From the NCBI RefSeq assembly GCF_025567405.1, contig NZ_JAOQKJ010000004.1, positions 62,001-126,000 of the forward strand: a stretch of DNA of 64,000 nucleotides, in the 5' to 3' direction. Under the pieces are notes generated by a model. It saw nothing but the letters and a program-made list of their open reading frames with translations. It was not told the DNA's origin and did no database searches. Of this stretch, positions 8,806 through 19,100 are shown one piece after another. Positions within the stretch are counted from its first letter, which is position 1, and every line of letters starts with the position of its first letter. This DNA is from Suilimivivens aceti (lineage in GTDB: Bacteria > Bacillota > Clostridia > Lachnospirales > Lachnospiraceae). Made by a program: the position numbers and the translations under genes.

Positions 8806-9708
8806 CTATTCGTAATCCTTCTGATTATAGCCGAAATTTTTCAGCAGGAAATCACTGTCTCTCCAGTCCTTCTTGACCTTGACCCAGAGCTGCAGATTCA
8901 CTCTGGAACCCAGCATCTTCTCAATATCTTTTCTGGCTTCTGTACCAATTTTCTTCAGCATGCTGCCCTGCCTGCCGATGATGATCCCCTTATGGGATTC
9001 TCTTTCGCAGATAATGGTCGCATCAATATCTACAATATCTTTTCTCCACTTCATCTTCTCAATGGTAACCGCTATGCCGTGTGGGATCTCCTCATCCAGA
9101 CAGCGCAGTGCCTTCTCCCGGATCAGCTCCGCTACGATCTGACGCTGTGGCTGGTCAGTCACGGTGTCCTCATCATAAAAGGCAGGTCCATAGGGCAGAT
9201 ATTTCATAATACAGGAGATCAGCTCCTCTGTATTTTCCTTTTTCAGGGCAGAAACCGGAACGATCTCTGCAAAATCCATTTCCTTCCGGTACACATCGAT
9301 AAAGTGCAGCAGCTCTTCTTTCTTCACCATATCGATCTTGTTGATCACAAGGATAACCGGTGTATTCTGCTTTGAAAGCTGCTCAATGATATGCTTCTCC
9401 CCTGCTCCGATATAATCGGTGGGTTCTACCAGGAAAAGGATCACATCCACCTCCCTGATCGCACTTTCTGCCGTTCCCACCATATACTCCCCAAGCTTGT
9501 TCTTGGACTTGTGGATACCCGGTGTATCGGTAAAGACGATCTGTCCCTCATCAGAGGTATAAACCGTGCGAATCCGGTTTCTGGTAGTCTGCGGCTTTCT
9601 TGAGGTGATCGCGATCTTCTGTCCGATGAGATTATTCATCAGAGTGGATTTTCCTACATTGGGTCTGCCGATCAGTGCGGCAAACCCGGATTTATACTGG
9701 TCATTCAT
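8806..9708 (-). CDS. era: GTPase Era
   Basis: A 300-residue ribosome-assembly GTPase that binds the 3' end of 16S rRNA. G1 is GRPNVGKST (about 14-22), G3 DTPGIHK, G4 NKID and a G5-like SAL; the C-terminal KH domain has GIIIGRQGSMLKKIG. The ATG at 9708 (MNDQYKSGF) has AGGAAG 6 nt upstream and gives the standard Era length; earlier codons in frame are not part of the family. Its start overlaps the stop of the DUF4349 gene by 8 nt (ATGAATGA). Confidence 0.97.
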   Translation of the reverse strand: MNDQYKSGFAALIGRPNVGKSTLMNNLIGQKIAITSRKPQTTRNRIRTVYTSDEGQIVFTDTPGIHKSKNKLGEYMVGTAESAIREVDVILFLVEPTDYIGAGEKHIIEQLSKQNTPVILVINKIDMVKKEELLHFIDVYRKEMDFAEIVPVSALKKENTEELISCIMKYLPYGPAFYDEDTVTDQPQRQIVAELIREKALRCLDEEIPHGIAVTIEKMKWRKDIVDIDATIICERESHKGIIIGRQGSMLKKIGTEARKDIEKMLGSRVNLQLWVKVKKDWRDSDFLLKNFGYNQKDYE

Positions 9709-10789
9709 GTTTTTCTTCCTTTTCTGTGCTCTCTGTATTCTGCACTGCAGCCCTGGCAGCATCTGCAGCCTTCTTCGCTGCTTTTTCCTCTGCTCTCTGT
9801 GCCTTTTTTATCTTTCTTTTCTTATGTCCTCTCACGATCCCCTTGATCACAAGTACAAATATCAGAAGCACGATCAGGAATACAACAATATAAGGCAGAT
9901 CGATCAGAACACCTATTCCAAACTCGGAAAGTCCCTCTCCTACATCTTCCAGACTGTTTATAAAGCCGCTGCTGATCCTCTCCCAGGTATCCTGTTCTTC
10001 TACCGGTGTCAGCTTTTTCACTTCATTAATATAAAGATTCACAGTACTGTAATTTACCTGATTGTCCATGGTACGGAGCTGGGACTCCATGCTTTCGATC
10101 TGATACCGCACATCAGACAGCCTGCTCTCTATTGTAATGATATCTTCTACACTTTCTGCCTGCTCCAGCAGGTCAAGCAGTCTTTCCTGCTCTACCTCCA
10201 GCGCTTTCTTATGACTTTCCATATCCACATACTGCAGCGTCACATCTGTCACATTTTCACTTCTGCTTGTTACATTGGAGATTTCTGCCACATTGGAAAG
10301 AAAGCTGTCCAGCTTATCCTGGGGGATCCGGATAGTCAGGCTGGCATTTCGCAGGCTCTCCCCATAATAACTGCTGTTATTATAAACATTGCTGGATTCC
10401 ACATAGCCGCCATACGCCTTTGTCTTTTCATTCACCCTTGCATAAAGTGTCTCGAACTCCTCTGTTTCCACATCCATGGAAACATTACGGATCAGCTTCC
10501 GGCTGGTATCCTGTACGGCGACCTCCTCCGGGGCACCCTCCTCTGCCACCGCCTCAGCAGTATCATACTCATATTCGTTGGCATACACATCCCCGGTATC
10601 ATAAAAAGCACTTTCATAAGCACCGTCTGCTGACTTGGATGTGGTCATCATAGCCATATCCGAAGACGCACTGCCGCAGCCCGTAAATGTCAGTAATGCA
10701 GCAGCCAGTCCTGCTGCCAGAAAGCCTGTCCGTCTTCTGGTTTTCCATTCTCCGGTTCTGTTTCCTGTTTCTGTGTTTTCCTTTTTCAT
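9701..10789 (-). CDS. DUF4349 lipoprotein with coiled coil and C-terminal membrane segment
   Basis: A 362-residue envelope protein. Basic N-terminus then a hydrophobic segment ending in the lipobox LTFTGC. The extracellular part has the DUF4349 features RKLIRNVSMDVETEEFE, KAYGGYVESS and SLTIRIPQDKLDSFL, followed by a coiled coil (about 190-240: LEVEQERLLDLLEQAESVED). A strong transmembrane helix (about 295-320) precedes a long, lysine/alanine-rich cytoplasmic tail. Function is unknown. It overlaps the start of era, so it is in the same operon. Confidence 0.85.
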   Translation of the reverse strand: MKKENTETGNRTGEWKTRRRTGFLAAGLAAALLTFTGCGSASSDMAMMTTSKSADGAYESAFYDTGDVYANEYEYDTAEAVAEEGAPEEVAVQDTSRKLIRNVSMDVETEEFETLYARVNEKTKAYGGYVESSNVYNNSSYYGESLRNASLTIRIPQDKLDSFLSNVAEISNVTSRSENVTDVTLQYVDMESHKKALEVEQERLLDLLEQAESVEDIITIESRLSDVRYQIESMESQLRTMDNQVNYSTVNLYINEVKKLTPVEEQDTWERISSGFINSLEDVGEGLSEFGIGVLIDLPYIVVFLIVLLIFVLVIKGIVRGHKKRKIKKAQRAEEKAAKKAADAARAAVQNTESTEKEEKHE

Positions 10790-10835
10790 CCTTTCCCCTC
10801 CTTTGCATTTACTTCCTTCCGGGAAGCTGATCCCT

Positions 10836-13763
10836 TTAATGGAACAGCTGATCCACAGAAAGAAACAGTTTCTTCTCTTCCTTTATCTTCTCTCCGTTTC
10901 CTACTACGCAGAGACAGTCATCCTTCATAAAGGCTTCGATATAACAGGAAAGTCCCTTTATCGTTTCTGCTGTAGTTGCCAGCAGCTCATCCCTCTCCTG
11001 CTGGATCCTGTCCATCGTAAGACCGGTCAGATACCCTGCAAGAGAATAATTTCCTCTGCCCTTTGGTGTCATAGGTGTATCCAGTTCACTGACCGCACCT
11101 ATGATAAACTGTGTTACCGTTCTTTCATCAGCCACATAATTCTTCACATAATCAGCAGCTTCCTGATAGGTTTCAATGGTCTTTTCGAGGTTCGGATCCC
11201 TATAGGAAACAAAGTAGGAATCTCCGCTTCTTGAAAAGGTACACATACATCCGTAGGCTCCTCCCTTTACCCTGACCTGCGTCCACAGATATTCATAGCC
11301 CATCATGACCTTTAAAACCTTCAGTGCTCCTGTAAAGGGAAGTCCCTTTTTCAGGAAGTTGCCGGCACGACATACATACTGTACCTGTCCGGCTGTCATA
11401 AAGGCTTCATTTTTCTTCGAAAGCTCCGGTACATAAGGAGTTCCTGATACCTCGTCTGTGAAAAGAGTACTTCTGAACTCTGCGATTTTCTCTTCAATAC
11501 CGGCAAGTCCTTCTTCCGTGCCTGTATAGTCAATCAGAAGGTTTTCCGGACGGAAAATATAATGGATCAGTGCCTTCAGGTTCTTTTTCAGGAATTCCTT
11601 TTTCTCCTCAAAGCTGCTGTCCAGATCTTCCAGGAGTCTACACTGTACCATACCGGAAAGCTGCTGTGCACAGGCTGCTGTCGGGGAGAAATAGGAAAGT
11701 GCACGCAGTGCAGCAACAGTATGTCCTGATCCTGTCATGGAAGCCTGCATCCGGCTTCTGCACTCGGCAATGATCTCCTTCAGCCTCTTATCATCTGTAA
11801 AATCAGATGTCAGCAGGATCTCCCTGATCAGGTCAAGTGCCTCATCCCTGTTTTCATAAAATACTTTGGTCTTGATCTCCAGCGTAGCCAGGAACTTTGA
11901 AAGATCTTTTGCATTGCCATAGGTTCCTGCCTGTACATCAATCCCACCGGTTTTGCAGTTGACCTCATTAAACAGCTCTCCATAGCTGTAATGCTCTGTG
12001 TTGACACCCATCAGAACACTTTTCAGGATACCAACGTAAGGGAACAGCTCTGCCGGCACCTGTTTCAGATCAAATAAAAGCTTGATATAAGCGATCCCAT
12101 TGGTGAAGATATCGTGCACAAGCAGGGTACTTCCTGCCAGCTTTCTTTCTTCATTGATATAAGGAGTGGCCTCTTTCTTCATGTCCTCCCGTTTCAGAAG
12201 AGGGATCGTCTCTAACGCTTCCTTCGTATCAGGTGCCTCCTGATATTCCCGGAGTGCTTTTGTATTCTCCACAATAGCAAGAACCTCTTCTTCGGAAAGT
12301 GTATTCTTATATGCCTGAAGTCTGTCATGAAGGGCTTCATCCTTCCTTGTGGTCAGTCCCTGTACCGGCTTTACGGTAAGGATCGTCTTATGCGGATTCT
12401 TCAGCAGATATCTGTCAATCAGCTCCTCATAATAGCCCTCTGTAATAGCCTCCTTCAGCTCCTCATAGGTCTGATTGGCCTCGATATGCATAAAAGGCTC
12501 TTTCTTATCATACAGCCAGCTGTCCATTGCCTGCAGACCAAGCATCAGTCCTTTCGGATAGGAGCCAAAATCCCCTTCTCTGTATTTGAAGGTAAAGTAA
12601 TTGACAGCCGCCTGCAGTGCCTTTCTGTCGATACCTTCCTCCACCAGCTTTTTCAGAGTATCCTCGATCACGGAAACAAAGGCTTCCTTCTGGTCTTCAT
12701 CCGCATTCTTGGCTACGATACTGAAGTAGGGCTGTGCAATCCCATTTTCCATGGTGCTGTAAACATCCTTGCCGATCCCTGCATCAATCAGAGCCTGCTT
12801 TACCGGTGTTCCCGGTGCAGAACAGAGCACATAGTCAAGAATATCCATTGCCGCATACAGCTTTCTGTCAAGGCTGCTTCCCATGGAAACATTATAGGTC
12901 AGATAGGTGTTCTCCCTGACAGGTTCATCCTCCATAATGGAATATTCCTTTACGATCTCCCTTTTCTCTGCAAAAGGCTCCTGCTGCCGGATCTCTGAAT
13001 CAATCGTAAGGCTGTCAAAATCCTTCAGATAATTCTCTTCCAGGAAGGTCAGATATTCTTCCGCATCCAGATTACCGTACAGGTAAATATAGCTGTTGGA
13101 CGGATGATAATATCTCTGATGGAAGGAAAGAAATTCTTCATAGGTAAGATCAGGGATATCCTCAGGATCTCCGCCGGATTCCAGTCCGTAAGTGATGTCC
13201 GGATACAGGGAATTCATGATCTCTCTCTCTGCCACATCATCCGGGGAAGAAAAGGCACCCTTCATTTCGTTATAAACAACACCGTTGATCTTCAGGTCAT
13301 CTTCCTTATTTTCCAGCTCATAGTGCCAGCCTTCCTGGTGGAAGATCTTCTCTTCCTTGTAGATATTCGGATAAAATACGGCATCGAGATAGACATGAAC
13401 CAGATTCTTAAAGTCTGTGTCATTGCAGCTCGCTACCGGGTAAACTGTCTTATCTGGATAGGTCATGGCATTCAGGAAGGTATTCAGGGAACCCTTGGCA
13501 AGCTCAATAAAGGGATCCTTCACCGGAAAATTCTTAGAACCGCAAAGTACGGAATGCTCCAGGATATGGGCAACCCCCGTGCTGTCCTTTGGCGGTGTCC
13601 TAAAGCCAATATAAAATACCTTGTTCTCATCATCATTTAATAACAGGGTAATATGTGCTCCTGTCCTTTTGTGCTTCAGCAGATATCCTTCGGAATTCAG
13701 ATCCTTGATCTGTCTCTTTTCCAGAATTTCATAGGCTGTTAATTTTTCAAGATTCTGTGACAT
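10836..13763 (-). CDS. M16C (PreP/Cym1-like) zinc metallopeptidase
   Basis: A 975-residue two-halved inverzincin. The inverted zinc motif HILEH has ligands His66 and His70 and catalytic Glu69, with a likely third ligand Glu166 in YNEMKG. The second half has the conserved substrate-clamping region (VKGGAYGCMC and SYRDPN about 830-865). No signal peptide is seen, so it is probably a cytoplasmic oligopeptide/degradation-product peptidase as in other Firmicutes. The gene begins at the ATG at 13763 and follows the unknown 147-residue gene by 17 nt. Confidence 0.93.
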   Translation of the reverse strand: MSQNLEKLTAYEILEKRQIKDLNSEGYLLKHKRTGAHITLLLNDDENKVFYIGFRTPPKDSTGVAHILEHSVLCGSKNFPVKDPFIELAKGSLNTFLNAMTYPDKTVYPVASCNDTDFKNLVHVYLDAVFYPNIYKEEKIFHQEGWHYELENKEDDLKINGVVYNEMKGAFSSPDDVAEREIMNSLYPDITYGLESGGDPEDIPDLTYEEFLSFHQRYYHPSNSYIYLYGNLDAEEYLTFLEENYLKDFDSLTIDSEIRQQEPFAEKREIVKEYSIMEDEPVRENTYLTYNVSMGSSLDRKLYAAMDILDYVLCSAPGTPVKQALIDAGIGKDVYSTMENGIAQPYFSIVAKNADEDQKEAFVSVIEDTLKKLVEEGIDRKALQAAVNYFTFKYREGDFGSYPKGLMLGLQAMDSWLYDKKEPFMHIEANQTYEELKEAITEGYYEELIDRYLLKNPHKTILTVKPVQGLTTRKDEALHDRLQAYKNTLSEEEVLAIVENTKALREYQEAPDTKEALETIPLLKREDMKKEATPYINEERKLAGSTLLVHDIFTNGIAYIKLLFDLKQVPAELFPYVGILKSVLMGVNTEHYSYGELFNEVNCKTGGIDVQAGTYGNAKDLSKFLATLEIKTKVFYENRDEALDLIREILLTSDFTDDKRLKEIIAECRSRMQASMTGSGHTVAALRALSYFSPTAACAQQLSGMVQCRLLEDLDSSFEEKKEFLKKNLKALIHYIFRPENLLIDYTGTEEGLAGIEEKIAEFRSTLFTDEVSGTPYVPELSKKNEAFMTAGQVQYVCRAGNFLKKGLPFTGALKVLKVMMGYEYLWTQVRVKGGAYGCMCTFSRSGDSYFVSYRDPNLEKTIETYQEAADYVKNYVADERTVTQFIIGAVSELDTPMTPKGRGNYSLAGYLTGLTMDRIQQERDELLATTAETIKGLSCYIEAFMKDDCLCVVGNGEKIKEEKKLFLSVDQLFH

Positions 13764-13780
13764 AAATGCTATCCTTTCTT

Positions 13781-14224
13781 TTATACACTGAAGGTCATAA
13801 GACCAAGCTTTGATACGATGATTTCCCTGATGATCATCCCGGAAGCTTTCTTCCTTGCAAGGTTCATCTCCGTAAGTTCCTTCAGGGTCAGGATCTTCTC
13901 TGTGTAAACCATCTTTTTCTTTCCAAACAGGGATTTCTTCTCTGTCAGTACATTGACCTTTACTTTGATCCGGAGCTGTGCAAAGGTTTCATATAAAAAG
14001 CTGCCCTTTTCCAGGTAATAAAATTCACTTTCCAGCGTAGTTTCCAGCGAGGTTTCCTTCAGAAAATAATGCTGTATGATCGTTTTCATCTTAAAGGGAA
14101 GCATCTCCTGATCCATCAGCTCCGCATAGGTCAGTCTGGCACCAATATAAATATTGCCTGTATCCTGCATCACATATTTAAAGTCCGTATCCTGCAGTTC
14201 TTCCATTCTCTGCCTCTCGTCCAT
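13781..14224 (-). CDS. Unrecognised 147-residue cytoplasmic protein
   Basis: I do not recognise this protein. It has no signal peptide or membrane helix, is charged, and alternates predicted helices and strands (for example YIGARLTYAELMDQ and EKILTLKELTEMNLARKKAS). It starts at 14224, 24 nt after the sigma-like gene, and ends 17 nt before the M16C peptidase gene. The tight packing and good coding character argue it is real. The neighbourhood suggests a conserved Lachnospiraceae operon, but no role can be stated. Confidence 0.7.
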   Translation of the reverse strand: MDERQRMEELQDTDFKYVMQDTGNIYIGARLTYAELMDQEMLPFKMKTIIQHYFLKETSLETTLESEFYYLEKGSFLYETFAQLRIKVKVNVLTEKKSLFGKKKMVYTEKILTLKELTEMNLARKKASGMIIREIIVSKLGLMTFSV

Positions 14225-14248
14225 TCCATTCTCCTTTACAGGTCTTTC

Positions 14249-14998
14249 TCATGAGGGATTTTCGATATCCTCTATCGTATAACCTGACAGACGCATGGCA
14301 TCCCTGACTGCCTTTTCGCTCAGCCCTGTCTCTGTGCACAGTTCTTCTACTGTAACCTTCCTGCGCAGCTCCTCAGACAGCTCCCTTGCCTTCTCTGCCA
14401 CCTGGTTTACCTTTTTTAAAACCTTATTGTCCTTCTGGGTTTCTTCCATGCTATCACTGATAAAATCCTCCATGGCATCCATGACCATTTTCATCAGCAT
14501 TCCTTCGGCTTCTTCCTTCTTTTCGAGGCATCCAAGCATGGTCACACCCATGGAAAGTGCCACGTTGCCTTCTCCGATCAGATCCTCCACAAAAACACCC
14601 TGCCCCGCATAAAGCTTTGCGATCTCCACCACCTTAGGCAGATACACCTGGATCAGCCTGCCCTGTGCATCTGTTTCTCCTGCCATGGCAGATAACGTAA
14701 AAGCATCCTTCTCTCCGTCTGAAAACACAGGAAGCTCCAGCAGTTCCTTTTTGTACTCTTCCAGATAATCGATCTCCTCTTCAGAAAGGATATCTTCCTC
14801 CTCTGCAGCGCTTTCTCCTATCGTGATATGATACTTCTCCAGATATTCAAACACCATGGCAAGCTGCTCTTTTGAAAGAGCCAGCACCTGAAACGCTTCT
14901 TCTACCTGTTCCTTCCGGATACTGTTGCACTGTTCTCTGGCAAGACGCTTTACCTTCTCCAGTGTTTTTGCAAATAAAATCTCCTGATTTTCTTCCAT
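14249..14998 (-). CDS. Sigma-70-like protein lacking region 4
   Basis: 249 residues. The N-terminal part (about 28-65) resembles sigma region 1.1 and is followed by an acidic linker. The central part, LIQVYLPKVVEIAKLYAGQG followed by VFVEDLIGEGNVALSMGV, is a clear region 2.1-2.2 core-binding match, but the aromatic 2.3-2.4 DNA-melting segment typical of RpoD is absent. The C-terminal part (about 200-240: ARELSEELRRKVTVEELCTE then TGLSEKAVRDA) looks like region 3.0-3.1. Region 4, which reads the -35 box, is missing. It may bind core RNA polymerase without acting as an ordinary sigma factor; that is inference. It lies between the pseudo-rhomboid and the unknown 147-residue gene. Confidence 0.75.
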   Translation of the reverse strand: MEENQEILFAKTLEKVKRLAREQCNSIRKEQVEEAFQVLALSKEQLAMVFEYLEKYHITIGESAAEEEDILSEEEIDYLEEYKKELLELPVFSDGEKDAFTLSAMAGETDAQGRLIQVYLPKVVEIAKLYAGQGVFVEDLIGEGNVALSMGVTMLGCLEKKEEAEGMLMKMVMDAMEDFISDSMEETQKDNKVLKKVNQVAEKARELSEELRRKVTVEELCTETGLSEKAVRDAMRLSGYTIEDIENPS

Positions 14999-15012
14999 CT
15001 TTTCTTCCTTCT

Positions 15013-15903
15013 TTATGAATTACGCTTTACATGCACGTGTGTAAACAGATGCTCCTGACAATATTCATAATTGCCATCGCACTTGGAGCAGAAACGGAAC
15101 TCCAGCTCCGGATTGGTTTCCTCTGTCCTTCCGCAGACCGCACATTTGTGTCTTGTGATCTTAGAAGAATTCTTTACCTCCCGTTTGAATTCCTGTCTTC
15201 TCTTCATCTGCTTTGGTGACATATGGATCCTGCTCCTGCTGGTAAAGAAAAATACACCAAAGTTCAGCAGAGACGCCGCTATGACAAAACGGTTTGCTGC
15301 TGTCAGGTAAGGATTTCCATAGCCTGCAATAAAATTATACACCAGAATCAGTCCGTAGATAATACCAAGGAACTTGACTTTGATCGGAATGAAGAAAAAC
15401 AGCAGGACCTGCATATCCGGAAAGGTTGCTGCAAACGCAAGGAATATGGACATATTCACATAATAGGTGCTGAACATACCGGAAATCAGAGTGAAATAAT
15501 TCTCTGCGCCAACTGCTACCAGCACTTCTCCCTGGAAAAGATAAACAAAGCCCATCATGGCAAAGGCGCCCACCGCCGTAAAGACCATACCAAGCAAAAG
15601 GTATACATTATACCGGTAGGTTCCCCATGCCCTTTCCAGGCTGGTCCCGATCGAATAATAGAAATACAGCATGATCAGGGTAAAGAAATCAAAGCTTTCC
15701 GGCGGTACGATCAGCCAGGTAACAAGACGCCATACCTGTCCTTTAAACAGGATCGCATAGGGATTTAAAGTCAGATAATTCAGCATCACCGGATTAATCC
15801 AGCTGATCAGATATCCACAGGCATAAAACAGGATCAGTACCAGGGAAATATTCCTGATGGCATATTTGCCGAATTTTTTTTCAAAATTACTCATAGGTTT
15901 CAT
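15013..15903 (-). CDS. Rhomboid-fold membrane protein with C-terminal zinc ribbon, probably inactive protease
   Basis: 296 residues with about six transmembrane segments. Rhomboid-family features are GQVWRLVTWLIVPP before the second segment, and LERAWGTYRYNVYLLLG in the first loop region. The serine motif GxSG and the catalytic histidine are not apparent; the corresponding region reads FSTYYVNMSIFLAFA. The cytoplasmic tail has paired cysteines, CAVCG and FCSKC, plus a Cys/His-rich end (YCQEHLFTHVHV), a likely zinc ribbon. The ATG at 15903 has GAGGAG 8 nt upstream. It is first in the long leftward run towards era and alaS. Confidence 0.75.
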   Translation of the reverse strand: MKPMSNFEKKFGKYAIRNISLVLILFYACGYLISWINPVMLNYLTLNPYAILFKGQVWRLVTWLIVPPESFDFFTLIMLYFYYSIGTSLERAWGTYRYNVYLLLGMVFTAVGAFAMMGFVYLFQGEVLVAVGAENYFTLISGMFSTYYVNMSIFLAFAATFPDMQVLLFFFIPIKVKFLGIIYGLILVYNFIAGYGNPYLTAANRFVIAASLLNFGVFFFTSRSRIHMSPKQMKRRQEFKREVKNSSKITRHKCAVCGRTEETNPELEFRFCSKCDGNYEYCQEHLFTHVHVKRNS

Positions 15904-15945
15904 AAAAGAGCTCCTCCGGTCTTTCTTTTCAGCTTAATATGCTAC

Positions 15946-15974
15946 ATTTTATCATTCTGCCGGTAAATTGTAAA
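15946..15974 (-). promoter_or_regulatory. Sigma-A promoter for the pseudo-rhomboid operon
   Basis: Minus strand: TTTACA (15974-15969), 17-nt spacer, TAAAAT (15951-15946). It lies about 43 nt before the ATG at 15903 and is the only clear promoter I see for the run continuing to alaS, though internal ones may exist. Confidence 0.65.
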
Positions 15975-16035
15975 CTCACGGAAGAAATTTAAGAAACAGA
16001 CTATCCTTTCTTAACAAAATGTTAATTTATCCACA

Positions 16036-16064
16036 TTGCAATTTAAAAAGTGCTGTCGTATAAT
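16036..16064 (+). promoter_or_regulatory. Sigma-A promoter for the activase gene
   Basis: TTGCAA (16036-16041), 17-nt spacer, perfect TATAAT (16059-16064), about 60 nt upstream of the activase ATG. It diverges from the pseudo-rhomboid promoter within a 220-bp intergenic region. Confidence 0.75.
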
Positions 16065-16124
16065 AACTAAATATGTCCAGCTTTGTCGGACACATAAAAT
16101 AAGAAGAAAAAGGTGGTTATTTTC

Positions 16125-19100
16125 ATGGACCATACATATACTCTTGGAATCGACATTGGTTCCACTACCGTAAAAATCGCAATTTTAGATGAAACGCATC
16201 AAATCCTGTTTTCTGATTACAAAAGGCACTTTGCCAACATCAGGGAGACCCTTTCTTCCCTCCTTCAGGATGCCTATCAGAAGCTTGGAAACCTGACTGT
16301 CCATCCTGTGATCACAGGCTCCGGCGGTCTGACCCTTGCCAATCATCTAAAAGTTCCCTTTGTACAGGAGGTTGTAGCTGTTGCCACTTCCTTAAAGGAA
16401 ATCGCTCCCAAAACAGACGTTGCCATCGAGCTTGGCGGTGAGGATGCCAAGATCATCTACTTTGAAGGCGGCAATGTGGAACAGCGTATGAACGGAATCT
16501 GTGCCGGCGGTACCGGTTCCTTTATTGACCAGATGGCTTCTCTTCTGCAGACAGATGCCTCCGGTCTGAATGAATATGCCAAAAATTACCAATCATTATA
16601 TACCATTGCAGCCCGCTGCGGTGTATTTGCCAAATCCGACATCCAGCCCCTGATCAATGAAGGTGCTACCAAGGAAGACCTTTCTGCCTCCATTTTCCAG
16701 GCAGTTGTCAACCAGACCATCAGCGGACTTGCCTGCGGCAAGCCGATCCGTGGCCACGTTGCTTTCCTTGGCGGTCCCCTTCACTTTCTATCTGAACTGA
16801 AGGCTGCCTTTATCCGTACCCTGAAGCTGGATGAGGAACACACCATTGACCTGGAAAACTCCCATCTGTTTGCCGCTATCGGTTCTGCCCTGAATGCCAA
16901 AGAAGATGTCTCCTACTCCATGGAAGAAATGGTGAAGAAGCTTTCTTCCAATATCAAAATGGAATTTGAGGTGGAACGTATGGAGCCTCTGTTTTCAAGT
17001 AAGGCTGAATATGAAGCCTTCAAGAAGCGTCATGCCAGCCACCATGTAGAGACTGCTGACCTTTCCACCTATGAGGGTAACTGCTTCCTTGGTATCGATG
17101 CCGGAAGTACCACCACCAAGATCGCTCTGGTTTCCGAAGAAGGAAAGCTCCTTTACTCCTTCTACAGCAGTAATGATGGAAGCCCCTTAAAGACAGCGAT
17201 CCGCTCCATGAAGGAGATCAGTGAGCTGCTTCCCGAAAAGGCACATATTGTCCGCTCCTGCTCTACCGGTTACGGCGAAGCCCTGTTGAAGGCAGCTTTC
17301 CTTCTGGATGACGGAGAGGTAGAAACGGTAGCCCATTACTATGCAGCCGCTTTCTTTGATCCCAATGTAGACTGTATCCTCGACATTGGCGGTCAGGATA
17401 TGAAGTGCATCAAGATCAAAAATCAGACCGTAGACAGCGTGCAGTTAAATGAAGCCTGCTCCTCCGGCTGCGGTTCCTTTATTGAAACCTTTGCCAAGTC
17501 CCTGAACTATACCGTAGAAGACTTTGCGAAGACTGCTCTCTTTGCGGAGCATCCCATTGACCTTGGTACCCGCTGTACCGTATTCATGAACTCCAAGGTA
17601 AAGCAGGCACAGAAGGAGGGCGCCTCCGTATCGGATATTTCCGCCGGACTTGCCTACTCTGTTATCAAGAATGCCCTGTTTAAGGTTATCAAGGTATCCA
17701 GTGCTGACGAGCTTGGAAAAAACATCGTCGTACAGGGCGGTACCTTCTACAATGACGCCGTCCTCAGAAGCTTTGAAAAGATCGCAGACTGCGAAGCCAT
17801 CCGTCCGGATATCGCCGGTATCATGGGAGCCTTTGGTGCTGCCCTCGTTGCCAGGGAGCGGTATACCTGCGGACAGGAAACCACCATGCTTCCCATGAAC
17901 AAGATCCTTTCCCTGCAGTTTGAGACCAGCATGGCAAAGTGCCGTGGCTGTACCAACAACTGCCGTCTGACCATCAACAAATTCTCCGGCGGCAGACAGT
18001 ATATTTCCGGAAACCGCTGTGAAAGAGGTCTTGGCAAGCAGAAAAATGCCGACAATATGCCAAACCTGTTTGAATATAAGCTAAAGCGGGTATTTGACTA
18101 CGAACCGCTTCCCGCTGACGAGGCAAAGCGTGGCAATGTCGGTATCCCCAGAGTCCTGAACATGTATGAAAACTATCCGTTCTGGTTTACGTTTTTTACA
18201 CGCCTCGGCTACCGGGTTATCCTTTCCCCACTGTCCACGCACAAGATCTATGAGCTTGGTATTGAATCCATTCCCAGTGAATCCGAATGCTATCCTGCCA
18301 AGCTGGCACACGGACATGTGAAGTGGCTGATCGACCAGAAGGTAGACTTTATCTTCTACCCGGCGCTGTTCTATGAAAGAAAGGAATTTGACGAGGCAAA
18401 CAATCACTATAACTGTCCAATCGTTACCTCTTATTCTGAAAATATCAAGAATAATGTGGAGGAGATCGGGCGGGGAGAAGCCATTCTCCGTAATCCCTTT
18501 ATGTCCTTCCAGGATGAGAAGACGATCTCCGATGCCCTGATCAAGGAATTTAAAGAAATTCCATCTTCTGAGATTATTGAAGCAGTTCATCTTGCATGGG
18601 AGGAGCTGGCAGCGGCCAGAAGGGATATGCAGCATAAGGGTGAAGAGGTTCTGAAATGGATGAAGGAGACCGGTAACCGCGGTATTGTTCTTGCCGGCCG
18701 TCCTTACCATATCGATCCTGAGATCAATCACGGTATTCCAGAGCTTATCAACTCCTATCATATTGCTGTACTGACTGAGGATTCCATTTCCCATCTGGCA
18801 AAGCCGGAACGCCCACTGATCGTTTCCGACCAGTGGATGTACCACTCAAGACTCTATGCTGCAGCAAGCTATGTAAAAACCGTGGACAATCTGGATCTGA
18901 TCCAGCTTAACTCCTTTGGCTGTGGACTGGATGCTGTTACTACGGATCAGGTAAATGATATTCTTTCCGGTTCCGGCAAGATCTATACCTGTCTGAAGAT
19001 CGATGAAGTTAATAACCTGGGAGCGGCAAGAATCCGTATCCGTTCCCTGATCTCTGCGATCCGTGTCAGGGAGCAGAAGCATCAGGAGCGTGAGATCCAC

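Noticed and set aside
9566..10633. 355-codon open frame on the plus strand
   Set aside because: Antisense to era and the DUF4349 gene, no family motifs, no ribosome site; the opposite strand explains the region.
16113..16124. GTG at 16113 as activase start
   Set aside because: It lies within the AAGGTGG ribosome site serving the ATG at 16125.
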